A stretch of DNA of 31,449 nucleotides from JAHEJB01 sp041748175 (GTDB taxonomy: Bacteria > Bacteroidota > Rhodothermia > Rhodothermales > Rubricoccaceae): assembly GCA_041748175.1 (NCBI GenBank), contig JBGTDU010000114.1:1-31449 (forward strand), written 5' to 3'. Below the pieces are notes generated by a model. It made no database searches. It saw only the letters and a program-made list of their open reading frames with translations, and was not told the DNA's origin. The translations under genes were made by a program, and so were the position numbers. Positions 1 through 6,082 of the stretch are shown here, piece by piece (positions within the stretch are counted from its first letter, which is position 1; every line of letters begins with the position of its first letter).

Positions 1-210
1 ACCGGCGACGCCCGGGGCGACTTCGACACCTTCCGCCGCGCTCAGCTCCACGCCCGCGTCGGGCAGCGGGACTCCGCCCTTTTCTACGTCGAGCAGGCCG
101 TAGCCGAGCGCATGTTCATGGCCCCGTTCCTCAACCCCGAACCGCTGTTCGACTTCGTCCGCGACGACCCCCGCTGGCTTGCCGCGATGCGCCGAATGGG
201 GCTGGAGTGA
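1..210 (+). CDS. C-terminal end of a probable TPR-type protein (5' end outside window)
   Basis: Frame 1 is open from the first base to a TGA at 208-210, giving 69 residues with no start in view. The reading FRRAQLHARVGQRDSALFYV followed by a closing DDPRWLAAMRRMGLE resembles the last repeats of TPR-containing kinases, adenylate cyclases and regulators, which often end in a DPRF-x-LLRRMGL-like phrase. Codon use is strongly GC-ending, as expected for a real gene here. The N-terminal enzymatic or regulatory domain cannot be seen, so only the C-terminal repeat character is claimed. It could be the tail of a Ser/Thr kinase or of a transcriptional regulator. Confidence 0.5.
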   Translation, partial: TGDARGDFDTFRRAQLHARVGQRDSALFYVEQAVAERMFMAPFLNPEPLFDFVRDDPRWLAAMRRMGLE

Positions 211-394
211 GAACGGCGAGGCAGCGGATTTCCGGGTCCGCTCTCAGATAGCAAGCTCGGAGGACGGACGGTTGCGTGCCCGTCGACGCCCGCAGACGCT
301 CGTCGACGGAACCCACGCAGGTCCGAGGTTGTCTATGAAACCGACCGTGATGCTATCGCGGCTTTCAACCTCTACAACCTTCCGCCCCTCTCCC

Positions 395-544
395 ATGCTC
401 AACGTTATTATCATTCTTGCCGTCATTGCGCTGGTCGCCTCACTCCTGGGCTTCCGTGGTGTCGCAGGTATGTCGGCAGAATTTGCCAAGATCCTGCTGG
501 TCGTCTTCGTGATCCTCGTCGTGATCGGTTTCTTTGTCCGGTAG
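395..544 (+). CDS. DUF1328 family small membrane protein
   Basis: This gene encodes 49 residues beginning MLNVIIILAVIALVASLLGF, with a second hydrophobic run from about residue 31 to 47. The layout (hydrophobic helix, short G-x-x-G-A-type turn, AKILLVVFVILVV helix) is that of the DUF1328/YtjA family of two-helix inner-membrane peptides, usually 50-55 residues long. The frame is open further upstream, but that part is Arg/Ser-rich and unlike the family, so the ATG at 395 is chosen. A strong terminator hairpin follows about 25 nt after the stop, so it is probably a single-gene transcript. The function of the family is not established; members are often stress-associated. Confidence 0.85.
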   Translation: MLNVIIILAVIALVASLLGFRGVAGMSAEFAKILLVVFVILVVIGFFVR

Positions 545-569
545 CGCTGCACGGCTCCCCTTTGCCGGA

Positions 570-603
570 GGCCGGCGCTCGTAGTTTCGAGCGTCGGCCT
601 TTT
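570..603 (+). terminator. Rho-independent terminator after the DUF1328 gene
   Basis: A 12-bp stem (570-581 with 588-599, one mismatch) closes a 6-nt loop and is followed by TTTT at 600-603. It ends only 12 nt before the acuI ATG at 616, so acuI either uses a promoter overlapping the hairpin or depends on read-through. Confidence 0.8.
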
Positions 604-615
604 CATTTCACCGAT

Positions 616-1602
616 ATGCGCGCACTCGTTCTCCATCTTGAAAACAGCATCGTTCGCCCGATTATTGAGGAGGTAGATGAGAGCCGTCTGCCCGAAGGCG
701 ATGTTCTGATCGACGTGGCCTATTCGAGCCTGAACTACAAGGATGGCCTTGCCGTCACGAACACAGGGAAGATCATCCGAGGCGAGTTTCCGTTCGTGCC
801 CGGAATTGATGTTGCCGGAACAGTCGTGGAATCTCACTCGCCTAAATGGAAGCCTAGGGACCAGGTCATTCTCACCGGCTGGAGCACCGGTGAGGCCCGC
901 TGGGGCGGCTTTGCCGAACGCGCCCGAGCGAAGGCGGAGCACCTCGTCCGCTTGCCGGCCGGCATGAGTTTGAAAGATTCCATGCTCGTCGGCACCGCCG
1001 GATTCACAGCCATGCTCAGCGTATTGGCCATCGAAGAGATGCAGGTCACGCCCGAGATGGGGCCGATTGCAGTAACAGGCGCATCGGGCGGTGTGGGATC
1101 GACGGCGGTTGCGTTGCTCGCACGCGCAGGCTATGAGGTCACGGCCTCGACAGGCTCAGCCTCCGCGCACGACTATTTGCGTGAACTCGGAGCGTCCGAA
1201 ATTGCGGATCGTTCCAAACTAGAAGAAACCGTTTCGAACCCTTTAGGCCGAGCCCGCTGGGCCGGAGCGGTCGACTCGGTAGGAGGGAGCACGCTCGCCC
1301 ACCTCATTGCGGAAACCAAAGCTCACGGATGCATCGCAGCGTGCGGACTGGCTGGTGGACATCAACTCGACACGACCGTTTTTCCGTTCATCCTGCGGGG
1401 CGTCGTCCTCTATGGTATCGATTCCAACACGGCATCCCTGGAAAAGCGTGAGGTCGCCTGGGCGCGACTGGCTGAGGCCGTTGCGGCAGGTGCGTTCGAC
1501 GGAGTCGAGGAAGTTATCAGCCTTGGGGATGTCGTTCCGTACAGCGAGAAAATCGTTCGCGGCGAGACGCGGGGGCGGGTGGTTGTGGATGTGCATGCGT
1601 GA
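616..1602 (+). CDS. acuI: AcuI/YhdH-type NADPH quinone oxidoreductase (acryloyl-CoA reductase family)
   Basis: This gene encodes 328 residues, close to the usual 324-330 of YhdH/AcuI in the MDR superfamily. MRALVLHLENS starts the GroES-like domain, which carries SSLNYKDGLAVT and FVPGIDVAGTV. The Rossmann half has VTGASGGVGSTAVALLARAGY, the nucleotide-binding turn. The C-terminus reads EKIVRGETRGRVVVDVHA, also typical. AcuI enzymes reduce acryloyl-CoA to propionyl-CoA with NADPH, for example in DMSP or 3-hydroxypropionate metabolism; whether this one does is inferred from family only. The start is placed at the ATG at 616, where family similarity begins, not at the upstream in-frame ATG at 562, which lies in the terminator stem region. 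A diverged copy of its last 18 codons lies at 1910-1964. Confidence 0.88.
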   Translation: MRALVLHLENSIVRPIIEEVDESRLPEGDVLIDVAYSSLNYKDGLAVTNTGKIIRGEFPFVPGIDVAGTVVESHSPKWKPRDQVILTGWSTGEARWGGFAERARAKAEHLVRLPAGMSLKDSMLVGTAGFTAMLSVLAIEEMQVTPEMGPIAVTGASGGVGSTAVALLARAGYEVTASTGSASAHDYLRELGASEIADRSKLEETVSNPLGRARWAGAVDSVGGSTLAHLIAETKAHGCIAACGLAGGHQLDTTVFPFILRGVVLYGIDSNTASLEKREVAWARLAEAVAAGAFDGVEEVISLGDVVPYSEKIVRGETRGRVVVDVHA

Positions 1603-1648
1603 CAATTGACTGGCTGGTTTACCTTCCACTGACAAACTCGCAATCACT

Positions 1649-1873
1649 GTGACTCAGCTCTGGAACGAAGACCTAGAAGAGCGGCGCGTGACGTACACGG
1701 TAGAGCTGGAAGGACGTTTTTTCATTGTCGAGAATGTGCCGGCTCGCGTCAACGTGGAAACGGGGGAGCAGTATTTTTCTCCCCAAACCGTAGAGTGTCT
1801 TCAGGCGAAGATTTTAGGCTCAGCCTCGCCGAAGCGTTTGATCGAGACGCCTGTGTTTGAATACACGGAGTGA
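1649..1873 (+). CDS. YgiT/MqsA N-terminal-like antitoxin, apparently without its zinc cysteines
   Basis: This gene encodes 74 residues with a GTG start. The core RRVTYTVELEGRFFIVENVP, then ARVNVETGEQYFSPQTVE, is the pattern of YgiT-type (MqsA N-terminal) antitoxins, which bind DNA and neutralise an mRNA-interferase partner such as MqsR or a DUF4258 protein. The usual CxxC pairs are absent: the N-terminus reads TQLWNEDLEE, and the second pair position reads RVNVETGEQ. The only cysteine is in VECLQ. The C-terminus ends IETPVFEYTE, as in other short members. No toxin gene is visible in the 46 nt before it or directly after it, so it appears orphaned. It lies between the acuI stop and a duplicated acuI 3' end, which points to acquisition by recombination. 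Confidence 0.65.
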   Translation: MTQLWNEDLEERRVTYTVELEGRFFIVENVPARVNVETGEQYFSPQTVECLQAKILGSASPKRLIETPVFEYTE

Positions 1874-1909
1874 TTCCAGTGTCTTATTCGGTGACTTGAT
1901 GTATCCTTG

Positions 1910-1964
1910 GAAAATCGTTCGCGGCGAAACGCGGGGAAGGGTGGTGGTGGAGTTAGGTGGATGA
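1910..1964 (+). pseudogene. Diverged duplicate of the acuI 3' end
   Basis: The stretch reads KIVRGETRGRVVVELGG then TGA, matching the acuI C-terminus KIVRGETRGRVVVDVHA at 1549-1602. Most nucleotide differences within the match are synonymous third-position changes (gag/gaa, ggg/gga, gtt/gtg). That suggests it came from a once-functional homologue and is not a recent copy. Nothing upstream of about 1908 matches acuI. It is in the same orientation as acuI and brackets the YgiT-like gene. Confidence 0.8.
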
Positions 1965-2001
1965 TCATTTCTATTTGTCGATTCGATAGCCTGGAGATAC
2001 C

Positions 2002-3003
2002 ATGAGCGACGAGCTTGTCTTTACAGTCGAAGGGGCGAAGGCTCGACCGGCAATAGAGATCTCGCTGGCCGAGGCGGGTCTCACGGAGCGCTCTCACCTT
2101 CAGGAGTGGGTCCTTGCCCATCCGGAGATATTGGGAGCGGATGTCATGATCGTCACCTTTGAGTTCGATCGGTGGCGGTCGCATTCAGGCCAGGAGGAAA
2201 GAGATCGCTTGGACGTGTTGGGTTTGGACGCAAGCGGCCGTCTCGTCGTGGCGGAGCTAAAGCGAAACCGTGCCCCCGAGACGATAGAGATGCAGGCGAT
2301 CAAATATGCGGCGATGGCCAGCCGGTTTACCGTCGAAATTCTTGCCTCGCAGCACGCCAGATTCCTCACCAGTCGTGGCAATCCGACGAGCGAAGAAGAA
2401 GCCCATGATCTCCTATCGGCGCACGCTCAGTTCGATCTATCCGTCGAACTGTTGCGCAGGCCCCGGATCGTGCTGGTGGCTGCGGACTACCCGCAGACGG
2501 TGACAGCAACGGCCGTTTGGCTTACGGAGATGGGGCTCAACCTGACACTCGTCAAGTTCCTCGCCTATCGAACCGCCAATGAGACTATCGTGACGGTCTC
2601 TCAACTCTATCCGGTAGCGGACGTGGAGGAGTTTACTGTCGCGCCGTTCAAGACTGGAGTCCGTCCGCCCCAGGCGGAGTACCCAAAGATTGATTGGAGC
2701 CTCGCCGATTATCGGAAGCTGAGCGGCATGGCCAACGCCACCACCCTTGCCGCGCTGAAACTCTGCTCGTCGGTCCCGGGTCAGTTTGTCTCACTGCGTG
2801 AGATCGAACAGGAGGCAGGAAGAACCCTCGCGGAGGCTCGGGCCGATCTCGCCGGGTTGACCATGATCACAAAGCGACGCTTCGGGCGTGGCAATTGGCC
2901 TATGGAAGCACAGTGGGCGGCGGGCGAGGAGAAGTGTTATTACTACCGCATGAGCGAAGACTGTGCGCAACAATGGATCGAGTCGGAACTGAATATGACG
3001 TAG
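2002..3003 (+). CDS. NucS/DUF91-like PD-(D/E)xK nuclease family protein
   Basis: This gene encodes 333 residues. The N-terminal third has the layout of the NucS/DUF91 endonuclease fold: SHLQEWVLAHPEILG near residues 31-45, then RLDVLGLDASGRLVVAELKR, giving D71, E85 and K87 as a D-(x)n-E-x-K active site. Residue E35 sits in the helix that usually supplies an extra acidic ligand. The remaining 200 residues are less familiar; the end is a likely winged-helix segment around FVSLREIEQEAGRTLAEAR. Proteins of this kind cut branched, mismatched or foreign DNA, but the substrate here cannot be inferred. It follows the duplicated acuI end by 37 nt, so it may belong to the same acquired segment. The ATG at 2002 has no clear ribosome binding site, which is normal for this genome. 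Confidence 0.75.
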   Translation: MSDELVFTVEGAKARPAIEISLAEAGLTERSHLQEWVLAHPEILGADVMIVTFEFDRWRSHSGQEERDRLDVLGLDASGRLVVAELKRNRAPETIEMQAIKYAAMASRFTVEILASQHARFLTSRGNPTSEEEAHDLLSAHAQFDLSVELLRRPRIVLVAADYPQTVTATAVWLTEMGLNLTLVKFLAYRTANETIVTVSQLYPVADVEEFTVAPFKTGVRPPQAEYPKIDWSLADYRKLSGMANATTLAALKLCSSVPGQFVSLREIEQEAGRTLAEARADLAGLTMITKRRFGRGNWPMEAQWAAGEEKCYYYRMSEDCAQQWIESELNMT

Positions 3004-3005
3004 GT

Positions 3006-3224
3006 ATGCTCGTGCAGAAGATATGTAGCCGCCGTTGGCGACACGTCCGAACTCACTGGGAGCCGTCCGCAGTCATCAAAAACATCCAGGCTGTCTTGCC
3101 CAATCGTGTGTTCGCATTCCGAGATTTGGGATTCCATGCGCTTGCGGCATTCATGGCAATTTTAGCGTGCGTGGTTTTCGGATGGGCCGGTGTTTGGCGG
3201 AGTCAAGACCAACGCGTATTCTGA
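3006..3224 (+). CDS. Possible small single-pass membrane protein
   Basis: This 72-codon ORF starts 2 nt after the nuclease stop. The first half is basic (QKICSRRWRHVRTHW) and the second carries one hydrophobic stretch, ALAAFMAILACVVFGWAGVW, followed by a short charged tail. No family is recognised. Spacing favours translation together with the nuclease, but codon bias is weaker than in neighbours, so it may be non-coding. If it is not a gene, 3004-3246 holds nothing else recognisable. Confidence 0.3.
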   Translation: MLVQKICSRRWRHVRTHWEPSAVIKNIQAVLPNRVFAFRDLGFHALAAFMAILACVVFGWAGVWRSQDQRVF

Positions 3225-3246
3225 ATCACAATTGTCGGCATTGCCC

Positions 3247-3606
3247 ATGAACCGCGAGAACACCATCAACTACATCGAGATTCCGGCGTCCGACCTCGAG
3301 AGAACCAAGGCGTTTTTCTCGGATCTATTCGGGTGGGAGTTCGTGGACTACGGCGCCGACTACTCCGCCTTCAACGACGGCCAGCTCGACGGCGGCTTTT
3401 ACACATCCGGCAAGGCAGCATCCATGGAGACGGGCAGCGTGCTGGTCGTTTTCTACCGGGACGATCTTGAGAAAGCCGTCACAGACGTGGAAGCTGCCGG
3501 TGGCAAGATCGTGAAACCCATTTTCCCGTTCCCCGGCGGGCGACGGTTTCATTTCACCGATCCAAGCGGAAACGAGTTTGCGATCTGGTCGGAGTACTCT
3601 GGGTAA
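3247..3606 (+). CDS. VOC (glyoxalase/bleomycin-resistance fold) family protein
   Basis: This gene encodes 119 residues. It opens INYIEIPASDLERTKAFFSD, the first beta-alpha unit of a VOC domain, continues with LFGWEFVDYGADYSAF, and ends with FHFTDPSGNEFAIWSEYSG, the classic closing strand with the metal-binding Glu. Length and single-domain form match the small glyoxalase-like enzymes annotated as glyoxalase/bleomycin resistance proteins. The substrate is unknown. The frame is open upstream to 3190, but the VOC domain starts at the ATG at 3247. The next gene (TfoX domain) begins 6 nt after the stop, so the two are probably co-transcribed. Confidence 0.88.
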   Translation: MNRENTINYIEIPASDLERTKAFFSDLFGWEFVDYGADYSAFNDGQLDGGFYTSGKAASMETGSVLVVFYRDDLEKAVTDVEAAGGKIVKPIFPFPGGRRFHFTDPSGNEFAIWSEYSG

Positions 3607-3612
3607 CCCGAC

Positions 3613-3954
3613 ATGGCCGTTTCTCCAGGGTGCCGTAGCTTTGTCATCGAGCAACTTGAACAGGTTGGGTCGATCACGTCCAAAAGCATGTTTGGCGGGG
3701 TTGGGCTTTACGCAGATGGGCTCTTCTTCGCTCTGATCGCCGACGACCGGCTCTACTTCAAGGCCGACGATTCAAATCGGCTGGATTTTGAAGCGGCGAA
3801 CATGGAGCCGTTCAGTCCCTACGGAGACGGGCGGACCATGCAATACTACGAAGTGCCGGTTGGTACCCTGGAGGACGTGGATGAGCTGAAGATCTGGGCG
3901 GAGAAGGCTATCGAGGTGGCCAGGGGGGCGAAGCAGGGGAAGAGGCGGGGATAG
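3613..3954 (+). CDS. TfoX/Sxy N-terminal domain protein
   Basis: This gene encodes 113 residues. VIEQLEQVGSITSKSMFGGV, then LYADGLFFALIADDRLYFKAD, is diagnostic of the TfoX N-terminal domain. MQYYEVPVGTLEDVDELKIW completes it, and the tail is Lys/Arg-rich. The TfoX C-terminal helical domain is absent, as in most short bacterial members. TfoX/Sxy is a competence regulator in gamma-proteobacteria; single-domain proteins elsewhere have no demonstrated role, so no competence function is claimed. It sits directly before an inverted-repeat element and is the last plus-strand gene before the minus-strand toxin-antitoxin pair. Confidence 0.85.
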   Translation: MAVSPGCRSFVIEQLEQVGSITSKSMFGGVGLYADGLFFALIADDRLYFKADDSNRLDFEAANMEPFSPYGDGRTMQYYEVPVGTLEDVDELKIWAEKAIEVARGAKQGKRRG

Positions 3955-3960
3955 CCAGAC

Positions 3961-4130
3961 GCTTAGCAGGCTGTGGATTTATTCATCCGTTGGCGAGGCG
4001 AGCGAATCTTGGTCGAGATCAAGGCGCGACATCGCAGGCGTATTGGTAATCCGGCGAGATTCTCGCAACGCTGAGATCGACCAAGAGCCGCGGCCGCAGA
4101 TAGGAGGAATAGATCCACAGCCTGTTAGGC
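3961..4130. repeat. MITE-like element with about 28-bp terminal inverted repeats
   Basis: The left end (3961-3988) and the reverse complement of the right end (4103-4130) share CAGGCTGTGGAT, followed by TTATTCATCC and CTATTCCTCC respectively, with five differences over 28 positions. Weaker symmetry continues inward: TTGGTCGA occurs at 4010-4017 and, on the other strand, near 4077-4084. There is no ORF inside, and no target-site duplication is obvious. The right end overlaps the 3' end of the HigA-like gene and supplies its TAA stop at 4125-4127. It could be a non-autonomous transposon or a large palindromic repeat also acting as a terminator. Confidence 0.6.
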
Positions 4131-4454
4131 CGCGGCTCGATGTTGCTTGTCGACCAGGCGCGCCAGGTCTTTCGGAGTTGCCCCGGTGGCCAGCAGCGCG
4201 CGAATCAGGAAGTCGACCGAGATGCTTGGGTCGCTCGCCTCGGCTTTCGCGATCCGCGACTGACTCGACTTGATTTGTTGTGCCAACTTGGTCTGCGTCA
4301 GGCGGGTCCGTGTCCGCCTTTCGCGCAACCCCCGACTCAGTGCCAACTTCAATTCGACATAGGCGGACTCCTCGGGTGTCAGCCCAAGAAACTCGTCGGC
4401 CGCGCCTACACGCCATCCCGCCTCCTCCAGTTTCCTTCTCTTGGCCGTATCCAT
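4125..4454 (-). CDS. HigA-like XRE-family antitoxin
   Basis: This gene encodes 109 residues. A helix-turn-helix lies at about residues 45-80: RTRTRLTQTKLAQQIKSSQS is the first helix and turn, and SRIAKAEASDPSISVDFLIR covers the recognition helix and what follows. It is the standard antitoxin form that binds its own promoter and wraps the RelE/HigB-type toxin encoded 5 nt upstream. The N-terminal 40 residues include LTPEESAYVELKLALSRGLR, a common lead-in for this family. The stop codon is contributed by the right end of the inverted-repeat element, so the last residues (QHRAAA) may have been altered by that insertion. Autoregulation of the pair is expected from the family. Confidence 0.85.
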   Translation of the reverse strand: MDTAKRRKLEEAGWRVGAADEFLGLTPEESAYVELKLALSRGLRERRTRTRLTQTKLAQQIKSSQSRIAKAEASDPSISVDFLIRALLATGATPKDLARLVDKQHRAAA

Positions 4455-4459
4455 GGTTG

Positions 4460-4831
4460 TTAGGGTTTGGTTCGTTTGGATGTTGTCTCGTCGTACCGAC
4501 GGAGCCGCCGCTGCGCGTTCTCGATCACCCGCTTTGGCGTCGTCCGGGTTTTCTTTTCGAACACTTCCACAATGATGATCGCGTCAGGGTCCGCGCGGTA
4601 GACAATGCGCCAGGTCTTGTTCCGATCGTCGATTCGAAGCTCGTGGCATCGTTTTCCGATGCTGGGCATTGGCCGGGAGTGCGGCATCGAGAGCGAATCC
4701 CCTTGCTGAAGGCTACGGAGGAGCACACCGGCATTGACACGGGCCTCCTTCGAGAACGGCGGAGTCTTGATCTCGGCGTGGAGCCAGACGAGGGGTTTGT
4801 CGTGGACGCTCACGGAAGTAATGTATGTCAT
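4460..4831 (-). CDS. RelE/HigB-like toxin (phage Gp49-like family)
   Basis: This gene encodes 123 residues from the ATG at 4831; an in-frame ATG at 4840 is equally possible, and the longer frame reaches 4909. The sequence KPLVWLHAEIKTPPFSKEAR, followed by LPHSRPMPSIGKRCHEL-type spacing (here MPHSRPMPSIGKRCHELRI) and TWRIVYRADPDAIIIVEVF, is characteristic of the Gp49-like branch of RelE/ParE toxins, which act as ribosome-dependent mRNA endonucleases. The basic tail RRLRRYDETTSKRTKP is usual. Toxin first, antitoxin second is the HigBA order. The reading frame looks intact, unlike the other toxin remnants in this window. Confidence 0.85.
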   Translation of the reverse strand: MTYITSVSVHDKPLVWLHAEIKTPPFSKEARVNAGVLLRSLQQGDSLSMPHSRPMPSIGKRCHELRIDDRNKTWRIVYRADPDAIIIVEVFEKKTRTTPKRVIENAQRRLRRYDETTSKRTKP

Positions 4832-4870
4832 ATTCGGCATAGAAGCCATGCCGGAGAGCCAGGTGTCCCC

Positions 4871-4913
4871 GACGTGAACGTCGGATTGTCCGGATGTCTG
4901 ACGTTGCACAACG
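4871..4913. promoter_or_regulatory. Candidate operator repeats upstream of the toxin-antitoxin pair
   Basis: Two short inverted repeats lie between the toxin start and the divergent gene at 4955: GACGT-GA-ACGTC at 4871-4882 and CGTTG-CA-CAACG at 4902-4913. HigA/XRE antitoxins bind such small palindromes at their own promoter. The position is right, but no -10/-35 pair is convincing, so this is a weak call. Confidence 0.3.
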
Positions 4914-4954
4914 AGCCGCGACCGCAGCTTGACCTCCCAGAGTCATAACCCGCA

Positions 4955-5380
4955 ATGCCACACCGATCCTCAGCCGAAGACCAAGCCTTCCGCGCCGACT
5001 TCGAGTCCTGCACTTTTCCGCCGGCCGGCCTCAATCATCACGCGCACCTGCGGCTGGCCTATGTCTATCTGACGGAGCACGACACCGAGACGGCCTTTCC
5101 GCTGATGCGGGATGCGCTGCTTTCCTTTCTCGAACAGAACGGCGTCGACCCCTCGAAGTACCACGACACGATCGCGGGCACGTGGACCCTTGCCGTTCGG
5201 CATTACATGGAGTAAACCACGCACGCCGATTCAGCTAACGCGTTCATCGATCAGAACCCGGAAATGCTCGACGCCAAGATCATGATGACGCACTACTCCG
5301 CAGAGGTGCTTTTCTCGGATGAGGCACGTGCTGAGTTCGTCGAGCCGGATCTGGAGCCGATTCCGAGGCATGGGGCGTAG
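4955..5380 (+). pseudogene. Uncharacterised-family gene interrupted by an in-frame TAA
   Basis: From ATG 4955 the frame gives 86 residues to a TAA at 5213-5215, then continues open in the same frame to TAG at 5378-5380, for 141 sense-equivalent positions. Both halves look like one protein of an uncharacterised family. The first half has FESCTFPPAGLNHHAHLRLA with a HHxHLRLAY motif and KYHDTIAGTWTLAVRHYM. The second has FIDQNPEMLDAKIMMTHYSA, then FVEPDLEPIPRHGA. The stop could come from a CAA-to-TAA change, or it could be a base error. Gene prediction would report only 4955-5215 as a short protein. It is divergent from the toxin-antitoxin pair. The function is unknown. Confidence 0.7.
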
Positions 5381-5407
5381 ACTGCGTCTCTAGTGCGAGA
5401 CCGGTAC

Positions 5408-5480
5408 AGTGCAACTGGCCGTGGGCGAGCTCCACGTGGTCGAGGAAGCCGTTGGTGATGCCGATGCATTCTTCGAGACC
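5408..5480 (-). pseudogene. Fragment of a PYROXD2-like FAD oxidoreductase gene
   Basis: On the minus strand this stretch reads GLEECIGITNGFLDHVELAH, then GQLHC. The intact gene at 6083-7780 has DLEERFGITGGCLDHAELAL, then DQLLY, close to its C-terminus. The nucleotide match spans about 70 nt in the same orientation and then stops on both sides. It is a scrap of a third paralogue or an old partial duplication, with no start and no complete domain. The remaining sequence 5381-5407 and 5481-5578 holds nothing I can recognise. Confidence 0.7.
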
Positions 5481-5578
5481 TGGCCCCGGAACGGCATAAA
5501 GCACAGGGCACCGTAGACTATGCAACGAAAAGAGCGGAGAAATGGGCCGATTAACCGCCGCCGCAGTAGAATCTGCCT

Positions 5579-5863
5579 GAGTCCGACAGACCCATCGCTG
5601 TTATTCCGGAGATCGATTCGACCGAGACTGCGGCCCTACTCGCCGAAGCGCTAGTTGGGCAGGGACCCCTTCCCGAAAAGGCCGCTTTGGACGCCTTGCA
5701 CATCGCCGCTGCTGTGAGTGGTGGCGTAGATTACCTGCTGACCTGGAATTTCAAGCATCTCGCGAACGCGACGATGCGAAACCAAATTGAGAGGTTGTGC
5801 CGTGCAAAAGGCTATGAGCCTCCCATCATATGCACCCCGGAAGAACTGCTAGAGGGCGACTGA
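5579..5863 (+). pseudogene. 5'-truncated PIN-domain (VapC-like) toxin
   Basis: The frame has no start codon and follows a stop, but codes 94 residues clearly from the C-terminal two thirds of a PIN toxin. PLPEKAALDALHIAAAVSGG includes the DALHIA helix with an active-site Asp, VDYLLTWNFKHLANA follows, and EPPIICTPEELLEGD is the usual ending of this PIN subfamily. The N-terminal strand and first catalytic Asp are missing, so it should be inactive. The partner antitoxin-like remnant follows 4 nt later. Confidence 0.75.
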
Positions 5864-5867
5864 TCCC

Positions 5868-6036
5868 ATGGAAGAAAAGCTTATCAGGATCAAGTGATTC
5901 GAGAAGTTCGCGCTATCCGTGAGAGCCTGGCGGCTGAGTACGACTATGACGGCCGGGCTCTCTTTTGAAGCAGCCAAGCGGCGTCAGGAAAGTAGCGACC
6001 GGCAGGTGGTCCGTCTGGAGCCTCGAAAAATAGGTG
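5868..6036 (+). pseudogene. Frameshifted partner gene of the PIN toxin
   Basis: After ATG GAA GAA the sequence can be followed only by switching frames twice. The conceptual product is ME-E-K, then YQDQVIREVRAIRESLAAEY, then DYDGRALF, then EAAKRRQESSDRQVVRLEP. This matches the small protein regularly found after this PIN family, which carries a DPIVxEVRxIR motif and a later 'GRKVV' segment. One base appears missing in the A run near 5878, and one extra T occurs in the TTTT at 5964-5967. The 3' boundary is uncertain. Confidence 0.6.
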
Positions 6037-6082
6037 ATGGCCTTGGAGAATCGGCGTACTCAAGACAGTGCTGGCAGCGCCC

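Noticed and set aside
244..942. Long minus-strand open frame opposite the acuI start
   Set aside because: It overlaps two recognised plus-strand genes and a terminator, and its translation is unlike any protein pattern; it is a shadow of GC-rich codons.
3190..3215. TGTTTGGCGGAGT resembling the TfoX segment at 3690
   Set aside because: Only about 13 bases match and no surrounding similarity exists, so chance is sufficient.
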